Below, piece after piece: positions 48,183 through 57,084 of a stretch of 64,000 bases of DNA (the stretch's first letter is position 1; the number at the start of each line of letters is the position of its first letter). The notes beneath the pieces are model-generated. The model was not told the origin of the DNA and did no database searches. It worked only from the letters and a program-made list of their open reading frames with translations. Position numbers and translations under genes: made by a program. The stretch spans positions 1 through 64,000 of the forward strand of contig NZ_LXVY01000048.1 of NCBI RefSeq assembly GCF_001650735.1. The letters run 5' to 3'. Origin of the DNA: Sphingomonas sp. TDK1. Its GTDB lineage: Bacteria; Pseudomonadota; Alphaproteobacteria; Sphingomonadales; Sphingomonadaceae.

Positions 48183-50147
48183 CTATTCCGCTGCCTGCGC
48201 CACCCGACGCGACCCGCTCGTCACCGCCTCGCGCACCGCACGGGAAAGCGCCGCTACGGTGAAGGGCTTGCGCAGTACCGGTCGATCGCGAAGCTTCTCA
48301 GGGCTTGCCTCGCCGGTAAAGCCCGTCACGAACAATACCGCGGCACCACGCAACTGGGCTTCGACGGCGGCGATCATCTCCGGTCCCGTCTGCCCGGGCA
48401 TCAGGACATCGGTCATGATCAGGTCGAGCGCCGCCATCGCATCGATCGCGGCGGGTGCCGCGAGCGGATCGGCACAGCCCACGGCGCGGTGCCCAAGTTC
48501 CTGCAGTGCGGCAAGCGTGGCCGCCAGCACGCGCGGATCGTCCTCCACGACGAGGATGTCGTAGGTCTCGCCCGCCTTCTCCTCGGTCGCTTCGACCGTC
48601 ACCGGCGCAGTCGATGCGCCGACCATCGCGCCGCGATAGCGCGGCAGGTACAGCGTCACCGTCGTCCCGGCATCGGGAGCCGTCTCGATCGCGATGCCGC
48701 CGCCCGACTGGCGCACGAAGCCGAAGATCTGGCTCAGGCCAAGGCCCGTCCCCTTGCCCACCGGCTTGGTGGTGAAGAAGGGCTCGAACACGCGTTCCAG
48801 CACCTCGGGCGTCATGCCGCAGCCGGTATCGCGCACCGCGACCGACACGTAATCGCCCGCCGCACAATGCCCCACCTCATTGGCGGAGAGGCGCGACTCG
48901 CCGGTGGTAATGACCAGCGTGCCACGCCCGTTCATCGCATCGCGCGCATTCACCGCCAGATTGAGGACCGCATTTTCCAGCTGGTGCCGATCCACCCAGA
49001 TCCGCCAGCCCATGCCGCGATCCTGCGCCTCTACGCGAATGGCGTCGCCCAGCGTGCGATCGAGCAGGTCGCGCATGCCGCGGATCAGCGTACCGGCGTC
49101 CACCGGCTCGGGCGCGAGCGACTCGGAGCGGGAGAAGGCCAGCAGCTGACGGGTGAGTGCGGCGGCGCGATGGGCACCCTCCATCGCATTGTCGAGGTGC
49201 CGCGCGGCCTCCTTCGGATCGCTATCGATCTGGCGCCGGGCTAGTTCGACACCACCCAGAACAACCGCCAGCATATTGTTGAAATCATGCGCGATACCGC
49301 CGGTAAGCTGACCAACCGCATCCATTTTCTGCGCCTGACGCAGCTTGGCTTCCGCGCCTTCGCGCTCGCGGGCTTCCTCGCGCAGCTGGGCGGTGGCGGC
49401 GGCAACGGCCTCACGCAGCTGCCCGGCGCGCTCCCGCTCCCAGGCTGCGTCCGCATCGGCGAGCGCGCGGTCGCCCTGCGCCTCGATCGCCAGCCAGCCC
49501 AGCACCACCGCGCCCAGCGCAATGACCAGACCGAATCCGCTCAGCACGCGCGAGGCGTAGCTGCTGTTTTCGATCAACTGGGCTGCGGCGCTGGTGCGGT
49601 CCTCGAGAAGACCGCGCTCCTGCTCGACGATCCTTTCCAGAATCGCTTCCAGCTGCTTGCGCGCACCGCTCTCGCGTACCTGATAATAGGCGCCCCAGGC
49701 GTCACGGTCGCGCTTGTAGGTGGTGTAGAGCGCGGTTTCGTCCAGTTCTCGGCCGCGTTGCGCGAAGGCCTGCAGCAGGCTGCGAATCTCGCCTCGTTGC
49801 TCGCGATTGTCGGCGGTGAGCTGGCGCAGCTTCTGCAGCTGCTCGCCCGCCTGCCGCCATTGCTCGGCATATTGCTGGCCAAGATTGCGGTCCGCGCTCA
49901 CCACATAGCGGCCAAGCGCGGCCTCCGCTGCGGCGATACGGCCGGAGACCTGGTTGGCGCGCAAGATCACGTCGAAGCTGTGCTGGCGAAGCGCGATGGC
50001 GCGATCGCGCTCCAGATCGGTCCGCTGCTGGATCAGGATCAGCGCGCCGAGCACAAGCACGCCGGCCACCGCCAGCGCGCCCAGCAACAGCAGGCGCCAG
50101 TTCTTCGCGTGAACCGAACGCTCCAGAGACGGGATCGCTTCGCTCAT
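48183..50147 (-). CDS. Hybrid sensor histidine kinase (CHASE3-like sensor, REC)
   Basis: A 654-residue membrane sensor. Membrane helices at about 17-42 and 203-225 enclose a four-helix periplasmic CHASE3-like domain. The kinase core has the phosphoacceptor histidine in GGIAHDFNNMLA near residue 286, the N box in ENAVLNLAVNARDAM, and the G boxes in RDTGCGM and GKGTGLGLSQIFGFV. A C-terminal receiver domain has the phosphorylated Asp in LIMTDVLMPG near 583. The HDFNN type kinases often act through the attached receiver and a separate regulator. No response regulator gene is adjacent. Confidence 0.92.
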   Translation of the reverse strand: MSEAIPSLERSVHAKNWRLLLLGALAVAGVLVLGALILIQQRTDLERDRAIALRQHSFDVILRANQVSGRIAAAEAALGRYVVSADRNLGQQYAEQWRQAGEQLQKLRQLTADNREQRGEIRSLLQAFAQRGRELDETALYTTYKRDRDAWGAYYQVRESGARKQLEAILERIVEQERGLLEDRTSAAAQLIENSSYASRVLSGFGLVIALGAVVLGWLAIEAQGDRALADADAAWERERAGQLREAVAAATAQLREEAREREGAEAKLRQAQKMDAVGQLTGGIAHDFNNMLAVVLGGVELARRQIDSDPKEAARHLDNAMEGAHRAAALTRQLLAFSRSESLAPEPVDAGTLIRGMRDLLDRTLGDAIRVEAQDRGMGWRIWVDRHQLENAVLNLAVNARDAMNGRGTLVITTGESRLSANEVGHCAAGDYVSVAVRDTGCGMTPEVLERVFEPFFTTKPVGKGTGLGLSQIFGFVRQSGGGIAIETAPDAGTTVTLYLPRYRGAMVGASTAPVTVEATEEKAGETYDILVVEDDPRVLAATLAALQELGHRAVGCADPLAAPAAIDAMAALDLIMTDVLMPGQTGPEMIAAVEAQLRGAAVLFVTGFTGEASPEKLRDRPVLRKPFTVAALSRAVREAVTSGSRRVAQAAE

Positions 50148-50191
50148 CCGGGCCCGACTCTAGGCGTTTGGAACGAAAGTGGAAAGACCGG

Positions 50192-51394
50192 TTAGGCGAT
50201 CACCCCGACAGCCTGGCCGGCCGCGCGGAACATACCCAGCACCCGCTCGATCTGCTCGGGGCGATGCTCCGCGCAGAGCGAGCAGCGCAGCAGGAAGGTG
50301 CCCGCCGGAGTCGCCGGCGGCCGTGCCATGTTGACGTACAGGCCGTTCTCCAGCAGCGCCTGCCACATCACCACCGCCTGCTCCTGGTCCTCCAGGATCA
50401 CGGCGACGATCGCGCTTTCCGGCGTCGAGGTTCCGAGCTTGAAGCCCATCTCGGTGAGGCCGCCGTGCAATGCGCGGGCGTTCTCCCACAGCCGGGCACG
50501 CTTCGCGTGCGCGGTCGCCAGCTTGCGGATCGAGGTGGCCGCGGTCGCCACCACGCTGGGCGGCAGCGACGCGGTGAAGATATAGGCGCGGCAGGCGAGC
50601 CGGATCGCCTCGAACTTCGGGTGGTTCGAGATGCAGAAGCCGCCGACCGTGCCGACCGACTTGGAGAAGGTGCCGACAACGAAATCGACGTCCGCCTCCA
50701 GCCCCTGGTCCTCGTACACGCCGCGGCCGTTGGGGCCGAAAAAGCCCATCGAATGCGCTTCGTCGACCAGCACCATCGCGCCGTGCTTCTTGGCGACGGC
50801 GACCATTTCCTTGAGCGGGGCGATGTCGCCGAGCATCGAATAGACGCCCTCCAGCACCACCAGCTTGCCGGCCTCGGCCGGCAAGCGGCCCAGGCGCTTG
50901 TCGAGATCGGCGACGTCATTGTGGCGGAACCGGACGATCTCCGCATTGCCCTGCTTGCAGCCGTCATAGATCGAGGCGTGGCTGTCGGCGTCGAGGATGA
51001 TGTACTCGCCCTTGCCCGCCAGCGTCGAGATCATGCCCAGATTGGCCATGTAGCCGGTGGAGAACACGATCGCGCCGGACACGCCGTAGAAGTCGCGCAG
51101 CGCCTGCTCGACTTCCATATGGTCGCGGAAGGTCCCGTTGAGCATGCGGCTGCCATTGGTGCCCGAACCGAACTGGTCGAGCGCATCCTTGCCGGCCTGG
51201 ATCACGTCCGGATCGAACGTCATGCCCATGTAGTTGTAGGTGCCGAGCAGGATGGTGTCCTTGCCCTTGATCACCGCCTCGGTCGGCGACTTGACCTGCT
51301 CCATCACGATCGCGAACGGATCGATCACGCCGCTGTCGAGCAGCGCCTGCCGCTCGGCGATCAGGCCGTCGAACTTGCTCATCAGGTCGGTCAT
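50192..51394 (-). CDS. spt: Serine palmitoyltransferase
   Basis: Condenses L-serine with an acyl thioester to 3-ketosphinganine, the first step of sphingolipid synthesis. The 400-residue PLP enzyme of the alpha-oxoamine synthase family has NYMGMTFDPD near residue 52, GSGTNGSRMLNGT near 75, VDEAHSMGFFG near 205 and the PLP lysine in GTFSKSVGTVGG near 240. The GTFSKS loop is the form seen in the Sphingomonas enzyme. The cognate acyl carrier protein gene lies 5 bases upstream. AONS or KBL are alternatives, but the acp and reductase context favours SPT. Start ATG at 51394. Confidence 0.9.
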   Translation of the reverse strand: MTDLMSKFDGLIAERQALLDSGVIDPFAIVMEQVKSPTEAVIKGKDTILLGTYNYMGMTFDPDVIQAGKDALDQFGSGTNGSRMLNGTFRDHMEVEQALRDFYGVSGAIVFSTGYMANLGMISTLAGKGEYIILDADSHASIYDGCKQGNAEIVRFRHNDVADLDKRLGRLPAEAGKLVVLEGVYSMLGDIAPLKEMVAVAKKHGAMVLVDEAHSMGFFGPNGRGVYEDQGLEADVDFVVGTFSKSVGTVGGFCISNHPKFEAIRLACRAYIFTASLPPSVVATAATSIRKLATAHAKRARLWENARALHGGLTEMGFKLGTSTPESAIVAVILEDQEQAVVMWQALLENGLYVNMARPPATPAGTFLLRCSLCAEHRPEQIERVLGMFRAAGQAVGVIA

Positions 51395-51399
51395 GGCGG

Positions 51400-51642
51400 T
51401 CAGCCCTTGAGCTTCTGCACGGCGTCGACCAGCTGGCCGACATTCTCGATCTCGGCCTGCATGTTCATGGTGATGACGATGTCGAACTCGTCCTCGATCG
51501 CGGCGACGAAATCCATCACCGTCAGGCTGTCCCATTCGAGATCGCCGGCGAAGGTGGTGGTGTCCGAAAGCGCGACGCCCTTCTTGTTGAAGGGTTCGAT
51601 CTGCGCGGCGACGATGTCGAAGATTTCTGCACGGTCAGTCAT
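51400..51642 (-). CDS. Acyl carrier protein for sphingolipid synthesis
   Basis: An 80-residue acidic carrier protein. The phosphopantetheine serine is in EWDSLTVMDFV near residue 38. It differs from the housekeeping AcpP by extra residues and sits directly before spt, 5 bases apart, so it most likely carries the acyl chain used by serine palmitoyltransferase, as is known for dedicated carriers in other sphingolipid bacteria. The ATG at 51642 is supported by the conserved start of the domain. Confidence 0.9.
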   Translation of the reverse strand: MTDRAEIFDIVAAQIEPFNKKGVALSDTTTFAGDLEWDSLTVMDFVAAIEDEFDIVITMNMQAEIENVGQLVDAVQKLKG

Positions 51643-51742
51643 GCGGCCGGTCCTTAGTGTGATCGGTCGCAGGTGCCAAGCGAATGCGGCGAAACCGGGC
51701 CCATCGCGGGGCAGTGCCCGAAAGGGAAGTCTCTGTCCGCAG

Positions 51743-52648
51743 CTAGAGCACCCCCTTGGACCGGTACCACCGCGCGGTTTCGGCCAGCCCCGCCTCGGTG
51801 TCCACTTGCGACCTCCACAAATTGGCGGGTGCACGGTACGCCGGGTCGCTCACCCAGTCCGGGTGACAGAAATAGGATACGCGGTCGGGCGTCAGCTTGG
51901 CCCGCTTGCCGCGCAACAGCCGGTCGACCCGCGCACCGGCCATCAGCACCGCCTTGGGCAGCGACAGCGCCAGCACCCGGCGGCCGACCGCCAGCCCGAT
52001 CGCGTGCGCGAACTCGGGATGGCTCCAGCCGCCGGCACGACCATCGTCGGGATCGATCTCGCCGGGGAACCGGTCCGCCGCCGCGAGTGCGAGCAGCAGC
52101 CGGCCGAGGTCGCTCACTTCGATGACCGAGATCCGACCGCCCGGCGGCAGCAATGCCAGGCCGAATCGCGCGACGCGGAACAGCTCCAGCATCTCCATGT
52201 CGCCCGGCCCGTAGATCGCCGGCGGCCGCACGATCGTCCAATCGAGCTCGGAAGCACGGACCAGCTTGTCCGCCTCCCCCTTCGACCAACCATAGGCCGA
52301 AAGCTCCGGCTCCCGGCTCGCGAGCGAGGAGACATGAACATATCGGCGCACGCCGGCATGCTTGGTCGCGGCGAGCATGTTGGACGTGCCGGCGATGTTG
52401 CCCTGCGCAAATCCGTCCCGGTCGGGGGCGTTCACCACGCCGGCGACGTGGATCACCGCGTCTGCACCCGTGCAAAGCGCCTCCAGCGCGGCGGTCGCGT
52501 CGAGGTCACCGCGGATCCAGGTTACGCCGTCGCGCGGCGGTTGCTCGCGCCGGGTAAGTGCGCGAACCTGATGCCCCGCTTCCAACGCCAGATCGATCAG
52601 CCGCGACCCTACGAAGCCCGTGCCGCCGGTAACGGCGAACACACTCAC
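51743..52648 (-). CDS. NAD(P)-dependent reductase, ceramide reductase (CerR)-like
   Basis: A 301-residue extended short-chain dehydrogenase: Rossmann start VTGGTGFVGSRL near residue 6, HVSSLASREP near 106, YGWSKGEAD near 118 (Tyr-x-x-x-Lys) and RPPAIYGPGD near 140. In Caulobacter a homologous epimerase-like protein next to spt reduces the 3-keto group to give dihydroceramide. The location directly upstream of acp-spt supports the same role here. Its start overlaps the proB stop by four bases (ATGA). Confidence 0.8.
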   Translation of the reverse strand: MSVFAVTGGTGFVGSRLIDLALEAGHQVRALTRREQPPRDGVTWIRGDLDATAALEALCTGADAVIHVAGVVNAPDRDGFAQGNIAGTSNMLAATKHAGVRRYVHVSSLASREPELSAYGWSKGEADKLVRASELDWTIVRPPAIYGPGDMEMLELFRVARFGLALLPPGGRISVIEVSDLGRLLLALAAADRFPGEIDPDDGRAGGWSHPEFAHAIGLAVGRRVLALSLPKAVLMAGARVDRLLRGKRAKLTPDRVSYFCHPDWVSDPAYRAPANLWRSQVDTEAGLAETARWYRSKGVL

Positions 52649-53790
52649 AGCAGCGCCATGTGGCTACGGTGGACGAGCGCCGAACGGGGAGCATAACCGA
52701 GGATCTCGACCAGCTCCTCGCTCCGCCGCCCGACGATGCGCGAGGCGTCGACATGGCCATATTCCGCCAATCCGCGCGCCAGATGCTTGCCCTCGGGTCC
52801 CACCACGACGACCAGGTCGCCACGTGCGAACCGGCCCTCGACGCGAATCGCACCTGCCGCGAGCAGACTGCGCCCCTCGCGCAGGGCCTGTGCCGCCCCT
52901 TCGTCGATATGAATCGCACCCTTGGCGGTCAGTCCACCACGCAGCCATGCCTTGCGTGCCGCCCCACCCTTCTGGCCGAAGAACAACGTGCCCCGCCGCG
53001 TCGCCGCCAGACGCGCCAGCGGATGCTCCACGCGGCCATCGGCGATGGCGAGATGCGCGCCTGCACTGGTCGCGATCCGCGCTGCCTCGATCTTCGAGAC
53101 CATGCCGCCCGAACCCATGCCCGAAGTCGATCCACGATCGGCCATGGCCTCGATTCGCTCGTCGATGATGTCGACGGTTTGGATCAGCTGTGCATCGGGA
53201 TTGGTGTTGGGATTGGCGGTGTAGAGGCCGTCCACGTCCGACAGCAGCACCACGCCGTCGGCATTGGCGGCGCTTGCCACCCGGGCGGCAAGGCGATCAT
53301 TGTCACCGAACCGGATCTCCTCGGTGGCAACGGAGTCATTCTCGTTGATCACCGGCACCACGCCCAGACGCAGTAGCCGATCAAGCGTCGCCGAGACGTT
53401 AAGATAGCGCCGGCGGTCCTCGAGATCGTCGAGTGTCACCAGCATCTGCGCCGCGGTCATGCCCTGGTCGTGGAGCAGCTCCGCCCAGATGCTGGAAAGC
53501 GCGATCTGGCCGGTAGCAGCGGCTGCCTGGGCATCCTCCAGGCTCGCGCGGCCGCCCTTGGGTAGCTTCAGCCGTCGCGCGCCGAGCGCGATCGCGCCCG
53601 ATGATACGATGACAAGCTGCTGCCCCTCGCGTGCACGGGATCCGAGATCGGCGGCGAGCGCGGCCAGCCAGTCGCGGCGGATCTGCCCTTCCGGGTCGAC
53701 AAGCAGCGACGATCCCACCTTCACGACCAGCCGGCCGCAGGTCGAGGGGCTGAAACCGATGGCGTCGGCAGAGCGTGCGAGCGCAGTCAT
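52645..53790 (-). CDS. proB: Glutamate 5-kinase
   Basis: First enzyme of proline synthesis from glutamate, feedback-regulated by proline. The 381-residue protein has the kinase start LVVKVGSSLLVDP near residue 20, NENDSVATEEIRFGDNDRL near 144-162 and a C-terminal PUA domain (about 285-381). The obgE-proB neighbourhood is common in alphaproteobacteria. proA is not present in the window. Confidence 0.95.
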   Translation of the reverse strand: MTALARSADAIGFSPSTCGRLVVKVGSSLLVDPEGQIRRDWLAALAADLGSRAREGQQLVIVSSGAIALGARRLKLPKGGRASLEDAQAAAATGQIALSSIWAELLHDQGMTAAQMLVTLDDLEDRRRYLNVSATLDRLLRLGVVPVINENDSVATEEIRFGDNDRLAARVASAANADGVVLLSDVDGLYTANPNTNPDAQLIQTVDIIDERIEAMADRGSTSGMGSGGMVSKIEAARIATSAGAHLAIADGRVEHPLARLAATRRGTLFFGQKGGAARKAWLRGGLTAKGAIHIDEGAAQALREGRSLLAAGAIRVEGRFARGDLVVVVGPEGKHLARGLAEYGHVDASRIVGRRSEELVEILGYAPRSALVHRSHMALL

Positions 53791-53832
53791 GCCGGCGCTC
53801 TTAGCGGTGCGGTTCGGCATATGCCAAGCAGA

Positions 53833-54573
53833 TCAGACGATCGATTCGCGCTGCAGGTCGCTGCAATGGCCGACGCCCGTCGCCTGCAGCCGCGCGATCA
53901 CCGCGTCGCGCGTGTCGCTGTCCCCAGCGCGGATCTCGCCCAGTTCCGCAGCGGTGAGCAGCACCACCGGTACCACGCGTACCGGAGAGAGCGGCATGTC
54001 CTCGATCCGCGTCGCAAAGTCCGGCTCCGGCCCGCCGATCATCACCCCCAGAACATCGTCCGCCGTGAGGAAATGGGAGGGCAGCCGCGCCGCGATCGCG
54101 GCCGAGCTCGAGACATTGGTCAACTCCAGCGGGATCGGGCCATGGCGATCGAGTGGGCGCAGGATGCCCTGCTCTTCCGCGACGATGACCGCGACTCGCC
54201 GCAGCACCTCCAGCATCCAGCCATCACCCGCCACCTGCGCAGGCGCGCCTTCGCCCGGCCCCTCGACGAACAGTTCTATCTCGAAGCCGTTGGTGCTCGC
54301 GCTTTCATCGAGGGGGTCGGAAAGACCGTCGGTGGCCAGCAGGATCGCGTTGCCCCGGTGGATCAGCCGATAGGCCTCGTGCCCGCCTGGCCAGAGCGAT
54401 CCGGCCGGCGCGGAGGACAGGATTCGATCGCTGGCCGGTCCCAGCGCCGACCAGAAGCTCGCACGCGCTTCGGCGGAACGCTCGGCAAGCGTGGTGATTC
54501 GGGGCGGGGCGGCGGTGCTAACCGCCTGCGTCTTCGCACCAAACAGCCCACGCAACCAACCGAAGGCACCCAT
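53833..54573 (-). CDS. SUFU-like (suppressor of fused) domain protein
   Basis: A 246-residue cytoplasmic protein with no signal peptide beyond a short WLRGLFG start. The region LATDGLSDPLDE near residue 80 followed by NGFEIELFVE and the later DDVLGVMIGGP and TAAELGEIRAG fit the bacterial SUFU domain, as far as I recognise it. Bacterial SUFU proteins are often found with toxin or immunity systems, but some are housekeeping; the role here is unknown. The ATG at 54573 has GGGAG eight bases upstream; ATG 54579 is nearby. Confidence 0.6.
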   Translation of the reverse strand: MGAFGWLRGLFGAKTQAVSTAAPPRITTLAERSAEARASFWSALGPASDRILSSAPAGSLWPGGHEAYRLIHRGNAILLATDGLSDPLDESASTNGFEIELFVEGPGEGAPAQVAGDGWMLEVLRRVAVIVAEEQGILRPLDRHGPIPLELTNVSSSAAIAARLPSHFLTADDVLGVMIGGPEPDFATRIEDMPLSPVRVVPVVLLTAAELGEIRAGDSDTRDAVIARLQATGVGHCSDLQRESIV

Positions 54574-54624
54574 CCGCATCTCTCCCGAAAGAAATCAGAG
54601 GCGGATCGATGCCCTAGAAATGCG

Positions 54625-55680
54625 TCAGACCGGCGACCATTCCACCGGTTCTTCACCATCTTCGAAGGTTTCTTCGGCCGCACGGTTCTCATTCGGGCCG
54701 ATGACCTCAAGCAACTGGTCGAGCACCCAGTCAACACCGGTGCCCGCGGCACCGGACAACGGAATGACTTGCGCCCCGCTCGCTTCTTCCAGCTCGGCCG
54801 ACAACGCAGCGATCAATTCATCGTCAAGCGTGTCGATCTTGTTGAGCGCGATCACGACCGGCTTCTCCGAAAGGCCCCCGCCATAGGCCTCCAATTCGTC
54901 GCGCACGATGCGATAACTGGTCGCGACGTCTTCGTCGTTCGCGTCGATCAGGTGGAGCAGCACGCGGCAGCGCTCGATATGGCCGAGAAAGCGATCGCCG
55001 ATGCCGGCACCATCGGCCGCGCCTTCGATCAGGCCGGGGATGTCGGCGATCACGAACTCGCGCTGCTTGTGGCGCACCACGCCCAGCTGCGGTCGCGTGG
55101 TGGTGAAGGCATACTCGCCCACCTTGGCCTGGGCGTTGGTCACCGCATTGATAAAGGTCGACTTGCCGGCATTGGGCAGCCCGACCAGGCCCGCATCGGC
55201 AAGCAGCTTCAGCCGCAGCCATACCCAGGCTTCCTCGCTCGGCCAGCCGGTGCCGTGCTGGCGGGGCGCGCGGTTGGTCGAGGTCTTGTAGGTTGCATTC
55301 CCACGGCCGCCGTCGCCGCCACGCAGGAAGACGACGCGCTGGCCTTCCTTGGTGAGGTCGGCCAGCAGCGTGCGCTCGTCGTCGTCGGCCAGGATCTGGG
55401 TGCCGATCGGCACCTTGATCACCAGGTCTTCGCCGCCTGCGCCGGTACGGTTCGAGCCCGACCCGCCGCTGCCGCGCGGGGCGCGGAAATGCTGGGTGTA
55501 GCGGAAGTCGATCAGCGTATTCAGGCCCGCGACCGCCTCGAAGATGATATCGCCGCCCTTGCCGCCGTTGCCGCCGTCGGGACCGCCATATTCGATGAAC
55601 TTTTCGCGCCGGAAGCTGACGGCACCGGGTCCGCCCGCGCCGGAGCGGACGAAAATCTTGGCTTGATCGAGGAAATGCAT
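54625..55680 (-). CDS. obgE: GTPase ObgE/CgtA
   Basis: Essential ribosome-associated GTPase. The 351-residue protein has the glycine-rich Obg N-terminal domain (about 1-158, GPDGGNGGKGGD), the Walker A loop GLPNAGKSTF near residue 165, DIPGLIEGA near 211 and NKID near 282. The C-terminal extension is short and acidic. The start ATG at 55680 is set by the conserved MHFLDQAKIF; an open frame to 55773 is not used. It heads the minus-strand chain that leads to the sphingolipid genes. Confidence 0.96.
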   Translation of the reverse strand: MHFLDQAKIFVRSGAGGPGAVSFRREKFIEYGGPDGGNGGKGGDIIFEAVAGLNTLIDFRYTQHFRAPRGSGGSGSNRTGAGGEDLVIKVPIGTQILADDDERTLLADLTKEGQRVVFLRGGDGGRGNATYKTSTNRAPRQHGTGWPSEEAWVWLRLKLLADAGLVGLPNAGKSTFINAVTNAQAKVGEYAFTTTRPQLGVVRHKQREFVIADIPGLIEGAADGAGIGDRFLGHIERCRVLLHLIDANDEDVATSYRIVRDELEAYGGGLSEKPVVIALNKIDTLDDELIAALSAELEEASGAQVIPLSGAAGTGVDWVLDQLLEVIGPNENRAAEETFEDGEEPVEWSPV

Positions 55681-55869
55681 CGCGGGGCCATATACGTTCG
55701 CCGCGATTCCGTCACCCCCGGCGGTGTCCTTGCCAGAAAAGCCGTTACCCGGATGACACTTTCCGGGTGGCATCGGCGTTCAGCACGGCTATACGCGACC
55801 GGATCGTTTCCGCCCGTTTACCGTTTCGTAGGCGCAAGGATCAAAGCTCTAAGGACGTTCAGCGACAGC

Positions 55870-57084
55870 ATGAATTCGATCGATCGCTACATGGCGCGGC
55901 TGATCGCGGTGCCGCTGATCTCGACCCTGATCATCTCCGCGATGCTGCTGGTGCTCGATCGCATGCTGCGGCTGTTCGAGTTCGTCGCGACCGAAGGCGG
56001 TCCTGTGAGCGTGGTCTGGCGCATGCTCGCCAACCTGCTGCCCGAATATCTGGGCCTGGGCATTCCCATCGGCCTGATGCTGGGCGTGCTGCTCGCATTC
56101 CGCCGCCTCGCGACCACGTCGGAGCTTGACGTGCTGCGCGCCGTCGGCGTCAGCTACACCCGGTTGCTGCGGGTGCCGTATATGTATGCGATCGTGCTCG
56201 CGGCGGTGAACTTCGCGATCGTCGGATTCGTGCAGCCAACCTCGCGCTACAATTATGAGCAGCTCCGCTTCGAACTGCGCTCGGGGGCGCTGGGCGCTTC
56301 GATCAAGGTCGGCGAGTTTACCAATTTCGGCTCGAAGATGACGCTGCGCATCGAATCGAGCCAGGACGAAGGGCGCGACCTGCGCGGGATCTTCGTGGAG
56401 ATGAAATCGGCCGACGGCACCCCGTTGGCCGTTACCGCACAGAAGGGCCAGTTCCTCCGGTCGGACGATCCGGACACGATCATCTTCCGCCTGTCGAACG
56501 GCACGCTGGTCCACAAGGACAAGAGTTCGCCGGTGCCGCGCGTGCTGACGTTCACCTCGCACAACCTGCCGATCCCGCTCCCCAAGTACGAGCAGTTCCG
56601 CAAGCGCGGCGACAGCAACATCGAGCGGACGCTGCCCGAGCTGGCGGTGATCGGCCGCAACCGCTCGGCGCCCGAGATCGACCGCGAGACGAGCCGATCG
56701 GCCTTCCACTATCGCATGGCGGAAGTGACGACGATGTTCCTGCTGCCGATGCTGGCCGTCGCCCTGGCGATTCCGCCCAAGCGCTCCACCTCGATGCTCG
56801 GCGTGTTCCTGTCGATCCTGATGATCGTGACCTATCACAAGATCAACGAATATGCGCAGGGCGTGGGCAGCCTGGGGCTGATCGACCCGATCATCGCGCT
56901 ATGGGTGCCCTTCTCGATCTTCGCGGGGCTGACCTTCTGGATGTACTACACCGTCGCCTATGTGCCCGGCGGGCAGCCGATCGGCGCGCTGGAACGCGTC
57001 TTCGCCAAGATCGGCAAGCTGATCGGGCGCCTGATGCCGGGTAGCCGCCGGCGCCGCCGCCGTGCAGCGGAGGCCGCACGATGA
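55870..57084 (+). CDS. lptF: LptF/LptG-family permease (LptF)
   Basis: A 404-residue inner-membrane permease of the Lpt envelope-lipid exporter. N-terminal helices begin with MNSIDRYMARLIAVPL, a family hallmark. The layout is membrane helices (three by residue 120), a periplasmic beta-jellyroll (about 130-280) and three more helices. The tail is arginine-rich. The true start is the ATG at 55870; the frame stays open for another 2 kb upstream opposite obgE and proB, but that part is not coding. The overlap with lptG is ATGA. Confidence 0.92.
   Translation: MNSIDRYMARLIAVPLISTLIISAMLLVLDRMLRLFEFVATEGGPVSVVWRMLANLLPEYLGLGIPIGLMLGVLLAFRRLATTSELDVLRAVGVSYTRLLRVPYMYAIVLAAVNFAIVGFVQPTSRYNYEQLRFELRSGALGASIKVGEFTNFGSKMTLRIESSQDEGRDLRGIFVEMKSADGTPLAVTAQKGQFLRSDDPDTIIFRLSNGTLVHKDKSSPVPRVLTFTSHNLPIPLPKYEQFRKRGDSNIERTLPELAVIGRNRSAPEIDRETSRSAFHYRMAEVTTMFLLPMLAVALAIPPKRSTSMLGVFLSILMIVTYHKINEYAQGVGSLGLIDPIIALWVPFSIFAGLTFWMYYTVAYVPGGQPIGALERVFAKIGKLIGRLMPGSRRRRRRAAEAAR

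Noticed and set aside
53821..55869. Very long plus-strand open frame running into lptF
   Set aside because: It lies opposite obgE, the SUFU-like gene and proB, has no homology pattern or ribosome binding site, and is explained by GC-rich third positions. The real lptF start is the ATG at 55870.
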